Assembly: GCF_034190915.1 (NCBI RefSeq)
Contig: NW_026947484.1
Location: forward strand, 185,870,982-185,934,981
Origin: Cavia porcellus
Lineage: Eukaryota > Chordata > Mammalia > Rodentia > Caviidae
Length of the DNA stretch: 64,000 nucleotides
Direction: 5' to 3'
Shown here: positions 55,729 through 64,000 of the stretch, piece after piece
Layout of the letters: each line of letters begins with the position of its first letter
Numbering within the stretch: the first letter of the stretch is position 1
The notes under the pieces: model-generated
The model's input: only the letters and a program-made list of their open reading frames with translations
The model's database searches: none
What the model was told of the DNA's origin: nothing
Translations under genes and position numbers: made by a program

Positions 55729-56029
55729 TGTGGGGGACCAGCGGCAGCTGAAAAGATAAGAAGTATGAAATATAAATGACTTTTATTTTGAGAATGAGGG
55801 GAAAGACACCCTGATCCCCTGGGGCGCAGCATCTCCCCGCCCGGGGTTGATGATCTCTCCGTGGAACACATGGAGTGGAGGCATATAAGTACCCTAGGTT
55901 TGGGGTGGAACCTAAGGGGCATTAGAGATGCACAGGTAGCCCATTGGTATTCTTTTGGCGCCACAGGTAAATTCCTAGGGGTGGGGGAGATGGAGCTTCT
56001 TGGTTCCGCCTGAGGCTTTACCAGCTACA
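55729..56029 (-). mobile_element. ERVK/IAP-like solo LTR (antisense), putative
   Basis: About 300 bp, GC-richer than its surroundings, running from TGTGGGGGACCAGC to CCAGCTACA on the + strand, so both strands give TG...CA ends. On the minus strand a TATA-like ACTTATATGCC lies near 55883-55890 and an AATAAA signal at 55782-55787, about 100 bp apart, as in LTRs with a short R region. No gag, pol or env sequence flanks it, and no matching target-site duplication was found. Exact ends and family need a library search. Confidence 0.5.
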
Positions 56030-56060
56030 GTCTAGGCCAAAACTCTTTCAGAAACAATTT

Positions 56061-56162
56061 TTTTTTTTGTCTTTTTCCTTTTTATCGGTACCAGGGATCG
56101 AACTCACAACTGCCTGCTTGCAAGGCAGGTGCTTATGCCGCTGAGCTAAATCAGCGGCCCCC
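56061..56162 (-). mobile_element. tRNA-type SINE (antisense) with 16-bp target-site duplication
   Basis: GGTACCAGGGATCGAACTCA, GCTTGCAAGGCAGGTGCTTA, GCTGAGCTAAATC. The duplication CTTTCAGAAACAATTT is exact at 56045-56060 and 56163-56178. Probably the youngest copy of this family in the window. Confidence 0.92.
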
Positions 56163-56501
56163 CTTTCAGAAACAATTTTAAAAGATGAAATGTGTCATGT
56201 GATTTAAGACGATTGTACGAGTGTAAAAATAAAAATAACCCTATAGTATCAAAAAGTCATGAACCCAAATCACTTGACCTCACTGAATTTTTTCATTTGC
56301 AACACGTAAATGATCGTCTATGTTTCTGGTTTGAAACAAAACAGATAATATGCATAAAAGAGCCTGATACACTGTAGTGCTGAATGCATGACAGTTATAT
56401 TTGCTCTGATTCTGGTGTGAACTAATAGCATGACCTTTGGCAAAATACACATTTTCTAAACTTGATTATTTGCCTTCAATAAAAGGGCCATGGAGCATGC
56501 C

Positions 56502-56534
<33 letters not shown>

Positions 56535-57344
56535 GCAGTGATTTTGAAGTAGGTTTGTTTAGAGAAGTTCTGGCCTATGTAGCTGAACGTACAGATTTTA
56601 TAGTACAAAGGAGAGTGAGCTAGCTGGCCTCCAAGGTGGCCTCTTTCTCCCTAAACACTGTACCAGTCTGACTCCCACAGACATCCAGAATATGTCTCTA
56701 AATATTAATATTTGTCCACTGAGCCAAAATCTTCTCATAGCAGGTCCATTCCCTGTCAATTTGCAGGGTGGAGGAAAGGGAAGATTTAGTCAGCCACACA
56801 TTAAACAGCAAGACAGAGCACACAAGTCCTATCACAAGTCTGCAAAGTCAGTTTTCCATTCAGCGTATCTTTGATTTATATTCAAAACCCAAAGGCAACA
56901 AATGGTTCGGGCACTGGGAGCAGGATGAGTTTTAATGCAGTCTTTCTGTTCTTGACAACTAGGTCACATCACGACACCTTCCTGCCCCTCTCATTTGCAC
57001 CCCTTCCCTTTTCAATTTAAAATGCCACTGTCTGCTTTTCAACCTGATGAAAGTTATGGCGAGACAAGGAGAGTTAATGACTGTAGATTGCTTTAAATTG
57101 GAAATCCGTGTATGTCGGGAGCCACCTTGACAGCTGAGTGCTTCCCTTGAAGAAGCCTAAGTAATTAACTTTAATATTTAAGCCAAGCATAAGGTCACAT
57201 GGAACCTATCCAGGTAGTGCTTTCTGGAAACTTGAAAAAGCACAAAGCTATACATTGCCCTTTTATGATCTTAAGTAGAATTTGGCATGAAAAATATGGA
57301 AGCCAATCTAGAAAGGCCTCATCTTCCTCTAATGCCAGAACAAG

Positions 57345-57545
57345 CTCGTGCATTTATTTATTCTTTTATCCATTCATCAGCAAACATGTACTGAATGCAC
57401 CCTATGTGCCAACACCCATGTCAGATGCAGCCAATACAGAAATGAAAAAGAGCTCCCAGACAAGGACAGACAGACTTGTGAACAAACCTCCTATTCTACA
57501 CCACCAGTGGGACAGCAGTAGAGGTAGATGTAAGGTAGAGAAATG
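57345..57545. repeat. Ancient interspersed repeat, same type as 10395-10690
   Basis: CCATTCATCAGCAAACATGT, ACTGAATGCACCCTATGTGC and CAGATGCAGCCAATACAGAA match the start of a widespread old mammalian repeat I cannot name. Confidence 0.4.
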
Positions 57546-59122
57546 ACCCAAACAAGACCACAGGGAAGAACTCTCCAGGAAAAGTATGTGAAAAATAATG
57601 AAATTAAGCCCTCCGCTCCGAAGCTAGGGCACCCATCCATGATGCCTCAAGAATTCAGAAGTCATAGGTAACCACTTTTCCTGGTCCACTTGTTAGGCAG
57701 CCACATCTAGACTCCCATGTACTTTGTGCACCATTTAACTTCTCCCATGTTCTGCTGTGTAGCCTGCCTATTAGCTTCTCAAGGGCAGGCACATCTTTTC
57801 TAGTCTTCCTGTGGAAGACAGTGTAAATAATGAAACATCTCATGGACACAGCAGGGCTGACTCCCAGCTCACAACTGTGTATCTATGCAAGCTGCATAGA
57901 TTCTAAAATTTCAGACCTTCTCTTTCGAAACGAAGAATTAATAACAGACTCTGTTTCGAAGTACAAAGTCCATTTAATAAAATCGTTCATGGAAAATGCC
58001 TAACTTAATAAACATCCTTCCCTCCTCCCATGAGCACAGAACTGCACACAATGAAGCAAAAATAGTTGCTGAACAGCAATGACACAAAAGGAATTAGAAG
58101 GATCACATCCTTCTGTACGGATTCATCTTCAAAAAAGCAGTATCATCCAATAATTTCAACATAAACTTACTAGTATATAACTTGCTTGTTAGTTATATAC
58201 ACTACAAAACTGAAGACTTTTTGATAGGAGGACATGAGAACTGCACAAGCCTGGAATTTCCTGTTTTACAAAGTGCTGTCTAGCAGTTTTTACAGTATAT
58301 TTCCTTTACTCTGCTCACCATCTAGGTTAGAGTGAGAAAGGTGAGGAGATCTAGATAAACCTTTAGGCAGCACTTACTGCAGATATTCATAGAAACAATA
58401 GTAACTATCTATCGTCTATAAACCTGGTCCAAGGTATTTCAAAGTCTCGCTGCCTGTGAGCGGGCCAGGAACTCTCGCAATTCTCCAGGTTTACATCCTC
58501 TCACCATGTTAAAATGAAGTTTGTGCTTTTGCTCCTTTCTTGTTCTTTGGTTACCGTAATGATGAAAGTTTGAATTCCGTTACAAAGAAAGATAAGCCCA
58601 AGTGTCCCCTTCTCCTTTACTAATGAAAAATAAATAGATCTCATGGAATAAAGGCATCCTCTTTTACATGCTAGAGATGCTTGAGCTTAAATTACATCCA
58701 AGCCCACATGCTGTTAATAGTTGTTACTTTTCTCTTAGTTAAATTCAGTGAACTCATGAATATTTACAAAGTGCTATTTACTGTGCATTTGAAAGGTGCG
58801 AACAGCGCTCAAACTGATTAGGACTATTGTGAGAGAGCAGTTGCCTTCCATTACTTTAGACTTCCATGCACAGAGGTCTGTGGGGGACCTCATGAAACGC
58901 TGCTCCTCCTGGATCCCTGTTCCCTGTGCAGTCCATTGCCTCCAAGCACTGAAAACCGCAGCTTGAAGAGCTCAGAGACAGCAGGGAAATAGGTGAAGAT
59001 TGCCATCTAGTGGCTCTGTAGTGAAGAACCACAAAATACCAGAAAGGATTTTTTGCTGTTGATCACAGAGGGCATGAATCAAATCTAAGGATGTGAGGAA
59101 TTTCCCTGAGAAATTGCTCGAG

Positions 59123-59278
59123 GGCTAGATGTGGTGGGGCATGCCTGTAATCCCAGCACTCCGGAAGGTGAGGCAGGACAATTACCGAGAATTTGAGGCC
59201 AGCCGGAGCTACATAGTGAATTTAATTCCAGCTTGAACTACATAGCAATACCCTACAAAGCAAAAAAAAAAAAAAAAA
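59123..59278 (+). mobile_element. B1 SINE
   Basis: GGCTAGATGTGGTGGGGCAT, CCTGTAATCCCAGCACTCCG, GAGGCCAGCCGGAGCTACAT and a repeated GTGAATTTAATTCCAGCTTG segment, then poly(A). Confidence 0.92.
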
Positions 59279-59311
59279 AGAAAGAAAGAAAAAAAGGAAG
59301 AATTAATAACA

Positions 59312-59361
59312 GGAGAGGAGAGGAGAGGGGAGGGGAAGGGAAGGGAGAGGAAGGGAGGGGA
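59312..59361. repeat. (GGGGA/GGAGA)n purine tract after B1
   Basis: GGAGAGGAGAGGAGAGGGGA and similar. A shorter version of the B1-tail purine tract at 23713-23959. Confidence 0.9.
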
Positions 59362-59856
59362 GAACACTCTCCCCACCTGATGGCCATGGAGTTGGTGGAA
59401 TCTCAAATGCACTGGATTAAATCGAAGCATCCTGGGGTGGGGGCAGAGCCCTTACAGGGGGGGCCCTCTCATCCAGGAGTAGCTTCTTGTGACATTTTAG
59501 CACAGACACAGAAATCGAAGCCTTCTCACTTGAAGCCTAACCTCTGCCTCTTGCCTCTGAAGCCTATAAGACTTGTGTTCTAGTGTTATGGGTTGAATTA
59601 TATCCCCTCAAAAGCATGATACTGAAGTCCTGTCCCCAGTACCACAAAATGTAATCTGGTTTGAACATGGGTTCAGTCTAGATGCAGTTAGTTAAGATGC
59701 AGTCATATTACAGTGGAGTGAGCCCCAAATCCAATCTTCTGCTATCCTGACCAGAAAACAACTACCACACAAAACTAGAGATGAGAAGAAAGCCATGCAG
59801 TAATGCAGGCTGAGATTGACTTTATGGGCTGCAAGTCCAGAGTGATAGTCAAGCTT

Positions 59857-59946
59857 TCAACTCCTGTAATAAAATGACTATGATAATCAACCTATTAGGA
59901 GGGTATCGGTTCTCACTTTGGATGTCTCAGTCCGGGGTCATTTGTC

Positions 59947-59987
<41 letters not shown>

Positions 59988-60200
59988 TGAGGTGAAGCAG
60001 CAGATTATAATGAGTTGTGCTTAGAGGGTCAAATCTCCTGACTTCAAGGTGAGATACGAAGCCGCACGTCCAGTGATCCAAAGGCCTCCCACTGGACCAC
60101 CTTTTAGAGGCTCCACCAGCTCCCAACAGCATCAAACTGCAGACTGAGACCCTAAAATACCGGCCTCTGGGGAGACTTTTCAAATCCTAACCGCAGCACC
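59857..60200 (-). mobile_element. MaLR-type LTR (antisense) nested in MLT1
   Basis: CTCAGTCCGGGGTCATTTGT, CCTGAGGTGAAGCAGCAGAT and a right end reading TTTTCAAATCCTAACCGCAG follow the reversed MaLR order seen at 2452-2812. A (TG)n run splits it. Confidence 0.5.
59951..59985. repeat. (TG)n microsatellite
   Basis: About 17 uninterrupted TG units. Confidence 0.95.
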
Positions 60201-60439
60201 AATGAATGTTAACATTTCTGGCAACAAGTAGAAACTAGGAAGAGGCAAAGGTTTGCTCTGTGGATTTTGAAGGGAGCATGACCCTGCCAACTCTTTGATA
60301 GTAGATTTCTAGTTCTGAAATCTAGGCGTCAGAACTAGAAAACAGTTCTGTCGTCTAAGCCGTCCCATCTGTGGTGATTTATTGCAGCTAGCTGATCAAT
60401 GCACAATACCCAGCCTTTCACCTCCAGTGCCTCACTTCC

Positions 60440-61320
60440 CAGATGAGCACATGTCGTCCGCACTGCTCCTGGGTGCCCTCCCAGCTGCCAGTCCCTTGAT
60501 CTGTTCAATAACCCTTCACAATTCCAGAATAATCTTTTCAGAATGCAATTCCTACTAGACCCTGTGTTTTCTCTGTTAATTAGACACCAAAAGTCTTAAG
60601 GAAACATTCCACACTCTATGACCTACTTTGCTCCAGCACATCTTCCAATACTTTTCTCAAGGACCTCAGCCACATTAAAGGAAGCATCGTGCTATAATCC
60701 CCACACTTACCTTCTGTCCCTCTTCTCCAGTTATGGTATTTATCCACTTTGTCTCCACCAGCATCCAACACTTCAATAAATAAGTTAACTAATTAATTAA
60801 ACTCCTTGGTTTATTTCCAGGCAAAAGTAATTTGCAATTCTCTAGGTTCTTTTAGTTTTATGTCTTTACTTCTCTGACAATATCTTTCATTATTCATCTC
60901 CTGCTACAATTCATTGTAATAACCTTGTGCGTCAGTTTACTCAAGATTGAGAAAGTTTTCTGAAAGCCCACGATGTTTTACATTGAAAGATGATTGACTG
61001 AGTGATGCTCCGTAAATTAGTGTTGCCCTTTCCTCAGTGTCCAGCGCGTGGTGAAAGCATTCCTCCACTTCGTCTGACTTCATGTCTTTCCTTTGCCCGG
61101 TTCCCTCAGCCACACTGGACTGCTTCCTACTTGTTCTGCTCCTCCTACCCTGATGCCTTTATACATGGAATCTCCTCTGCCTGGAACACTTACCCCTTCC
61201 CACAGTGTCTAGTTGATTTCTTGTATTCCTTAAACTCCATCACTTCCCTTAAAAACATTTCCTGATGTGCAAACTCTTCCGATACCATGTACTTCTCTAC
61301 AGCACTCAGTGTAGGTACTT

Positions 61321-61364
<44 letters not shown>

Positions 61365-61500
61365 TTGTGATAATTTCACTAATATCCATATTCCTTATAA
61401 AACTGCAAACTCTGTGAGACAAGGACAACAGAGAGATATCTGACTTGGACAACTATTTTGTACCTCTCACCTAGGAGGTGCTCAATAAATATCTTTGAGA
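60440..61500 (+). repeat. L2 LINE 3' region, split by (AT)n
   Basis: CAGCCACACTGGACTGCTTC, CTGATGCCTTTATACATGGA, CTCTGCCTGGAACACTTACC, AACTCTGTGAGACAAGGACA and GGAGGTGCTCAATAAATATC in L2 order. The boundary on the left is approximate. Confidence 0.75.
61325..61362. repeat. (AT)n microsatellite
   Basis: About 19 AT units without interruption. Confidence 0.95.
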
Positions 61501-61599
61501 GAAAAATAAACAGTTGAGTATATCATTATGTGTATGTAAACAAACCATAAGAATTCTCCATTTTCCATTAGAGCAGTTCATTTGGAAGCCTAAAATAGG

Positions 61600-61790
61600 C
61601 AATAATCATAACCCCTATCATTTTTGTGCCTACTGTAGGATAGAAATTGAGTCTTACTTCTTTAGGTATTCTATCTCATTTAATCTTGAAAATAATGCTA
61701 TAAATTAATGATCAACACCCTTGTTTAGAAGTGAACAATGACTCGGATAATTAATTCTGCCTGAGGTAACAGTTAAACAATTAAACCACA
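61600..61790 (-). repeat. MIR SINE (antisense)
   Basis: TTTAGGTATTCTATCTCATT, TAATCTTGAAAATAATGCTA and GAAGTGAACAATGACTCGGA are reversed MIR blocks. Confidence 0.65.
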
Positions 61791-62040
61791 CATTCCAAAA
61801 CTCACATTAAACACTACCCCTCAATTACAAAAGAAAGCCAAACATAGCATTTCTAGTCCTTTTGAATAAAGGACTAGATAAACATGTCAGTCTGTTTAAA
61901 TAGAGTTACAACCTTAAATCCATGCTGCTTATTAAACTAGTTGTTTCAATGGCAATACTATATTTCTCAAGAGACTGTACCTTATTTACTCCAGTAAGCT
62001 CCACTACCTGACACAGTCTGGCTTATACCAGGTACTGAAT

Positions 62041-62075
62041 ATATAAATAGATAGATAGATATAGATATATACATT
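62041..62075. repeat. (GATA)n-rich simple repeat
   Basis: ATAAATAGATAGATAGATAT followed by AGATATATACA. Confidence 0.85.
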
Positions 62076-62194
62076 TATTTAAATTTGAAGTATCACATCT
62101 GAAAAGAATAAAATATGCATAACCAGAATCAAAGTTTTGCTTCAGAGAAAGCAAATAATGAAATAGGTAAGGGAAAAGAAAACAGGATACAAAC

Positions 62195-62380
62195 ATGACA
62201 CTGAGTACCTACTGTGTGCACAGACTATCTTCTCTGCATCTTAAATACTTTTTCAATACTTTCTTACATACACCTACAGTAACACTATGATGCCTTTATA
62301 TGATGCCATCCTGCTTTGCAGATCAGATGCTTCATGCAGGGAAGCAGTTTAAACTCAGGGCTGTGTCGGTTCCACAGGCT
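62195..62380 (-). repeat. MIR SINE (antisense)
   Basis: TGAGTACCTACTGTGTGCAC, GCATCTTAAATACTTTTTCA, AACTCAGGGCTGTGTCGGTT. Confidence 0.6.
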
Positions 62381-63076
62381 CCATATGGCCAATGTAAGTA
62401 CAGTTAGATGCTAATTATGGTGACTGTCTATTCCACAATAAGGGAGAGAGTTTCCAACTAAAAGTCAAGACCACCTGTAAATGTTTTATAATCAATCTGT
62501 GACCTCATTCAAAAGCTCAGTCTCTTAACTGACTTGGAAAAGGAAACTTGACATCAATCTAAGGCCTTAACGGTTCCATTTCTGTTGGTCTTATTCTCCA
62601 GTGTCAGTTGTTTTTATACATGGCCATCTCTCAGTTGTTAATCTGAAAAATTCTTGAGAGGAAAAAAATAATGACTTGTTGAAATAGATGTGCTCTCAGG
62701 CTTCTGGTCACTTCTGAACCAATCCATCAGCCCCTTGATTTATTTGCTGTATTATGTATCCAATGACCCACATCATCCCACAATGAGAAACAGAAAGAAT
62801 AATCAGTAGCATTTTCCATGCAAATGAGTAAGAATAATGATTGTAAGAGATTGAAGCAATGACACTGACCTTCATAATAATGCTCGACTACCTTACAAAA
62901 TGTAGGATAATGGGGAGTTCCACTTGACATTGGCTAAGTCACCAGCTCCAGCATAATGTTAAGTTCTCTACAATGCAGGAAGAGAACAATTGGTCCCGTA
63001 CATGGGAATTGTTTCAGGGAAGTGGTATCATTTCCCCAAGATTCTCTGTTCAATCATTACATAAGTTAACTCTTTT

Positions 63077-63227
63077 TTTTCGTTTTGTTTTCTGGGTCAT
63101 GCTTTGTAGTTTAAGTGAGCCTGAACTCTATGTAGCCCAGGCTGACCTCAAACCCATGGCAATCCTTCTGCCTCTGCCTCTGCCTCTCAAGTGAAGGGAT
63201 TACAGGCATGCACCACCATGCCCGGCT
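63077..63227 (-). mobile_element. B1 SINE (antisense) with target-site duplication
   Basis: TGTAGCCCAGGCTGACCTCA, GGGATTACAGGCATGCACCA, CCATGCCCGGCT. Flanks ACATAAGTTAACTCTTTT (63059-63076) and ACATGAGTTAACTCTTTT (63228-63245) differ at one base. A short CTCTGC triplication lies inside at about 63169-63186. Confidence 0.92.
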
Positions 63228-63264
63228 ACATGAGTTAACTCTTTTGACAAGATCTCTGTCTTAT

Positions 63265-63425
63265 AAATCATTTCTATAAAGCAGGTGTAATCATTATCAC
63301 CATTTACAGATGAGGACACAGAGGCTGGCACTGTGATGGCTTCTCTAAGGGTTTATAATCAAGAAGGGTCAGAACTGAGACTCGAACCAGCTGCAGTTAG
63401 GCCCTATGCTTTTTCTGCTGCCCCT
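63265..63425 (-). repeat. MIR SINE (antisense)
   Basis: ATCACCATTTACAGATGAGG, ACACAGAGGCTGGCACTGTG, AACTGAGACTCGAACCAGCT. Confidence 0.75.
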
Positions 63426-64000
63426 TGTGGCCTACTGATAACTCTCACATGGATGAATACGGCTTACTCAAGAGTTCCCATCACGGTAGCTCCTTTCTAA
63501 ATGACAGCATCAAGGAATTATGTTCTGAGAAGAAAGTCAGTGAGGAAAGTGTAAGAGTGGCCCATCAATGGGCCAGTGATGACCATTTCTGTGGTCCTCA
63601 ATCCTTGTAATTGAAAGTCCCTGATCAATCCTCAAAGAAGACTGAATTAGGAGAGCAGAGATTAATGCTGGTAAAGTATTTGGAGCAATGAGCAATGAAT
63701 GGATCTAACTGATACACAAGGAGTGTTTGCTAAATATGCATACATACGCTTGTATGCCCAGGGCTGTCCGTTATCTAGCTTAAAGATTTCATCTCTACTA
63801 GCAAAAGTTCATTATAAAATTAGTAATAACACTAGTGATGATTTATCATATTGGCTAGTCTCAGCTTTTTTCCTCCTAAAACTATATGAAGTATAGATGT
63901 GGTCAAAGATACAGTAAGTGTTTACATTAAAAATGAAAAGAATTTATTAAGCAAAAGACTCATCACCATGAATTACCCTTAACCACAGCCCATCTTCAAA

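Larger units (their letters stand above)
59584..60330 (+). mobile_element. MLT1-type LTR, split by a second LTR
   Basis: The left part starts TGTTATGGGTTGAATTATAT, with CCCCAGTACCACAAAATGTA and GATGCAGTCATATTACAGTG. The right part resumes near 60225 with GGAAGAGGCAAAGGTTTGCT, GGAGCATGACCCTGCCAACT and ATTTCTAGTTCTGAAATCT. The gap between is 59857-60200. Confidence 0.7.

Overview
This is a stretch of mammalian nuclear DNA lying inside one large gene. Three short exons on the + strand (35625-35770, 39406-39521, 48476-48627) splice in frame through canonical GT-AG junctions into 138 codons. They match GRIN3A, the GluN3A (NR3A) subunit of NMDA-type glutamate receptors. Counting from recalled family numbering, the codons fall at residues 785-922. 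The glycine-site residues Ser801, Ala802 and Asp845 and the disulfide cysteines 859 and 913 all land where they should, which fixes identity and register. The encoded segment is most of S2, the second half of the extracellular glycine-binding domain, ending just before the fourth membrane helix. The exons for the N-terminal domain, S1, M1-M3, M4 and the C-terminal tail are outside the window.

Everything else is intron. 1-35624 is the downstream part of the intron preceding the first exon. Two complete introns follow (35771-39405 and 39522-48475). 48628-64000 is the start of the next intron. The introns are AT-rich and packed with interspersed repeats: 5'-truncated or fragmentary L1 in both orientations, ancient L2 and MIR, MLT1/MaLR-type LTRs, one GC-richer ERVK/IAP-like LTR, and many young SINEs with poly(A) tails. 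Several young SINEs keep clear target-site duplications. No second gene, RNA gene, CRISPR array or bacterial-type feature is supported.

The SINE set identifies the clade. 7SL-derived monomeric B1 elements, a B1-dID fusion, ID-like elements and a second tRNA-like family (sense-strand core TTTAGCTCAGTGGCATAAGCG) point to a rodent outside the mouse/rat group. A castorimorph such as a beaver is my guess, held weakly.

Nothing here looks like an undescribed multigene system. The items most worth a second look are a degenerate ~147-bp tandem array at 44.8-45.5 kb, a 247-base uninterrupted purine tract at 23.7 kb, an antisense ERVK-like LTR at 55.7 kb with TATA and poly(A) signals, a closely spaced inverted B1 pair at 19.4-19.7 kb, and possible lineage-specific substitutions in the GluN3A S2 domain.
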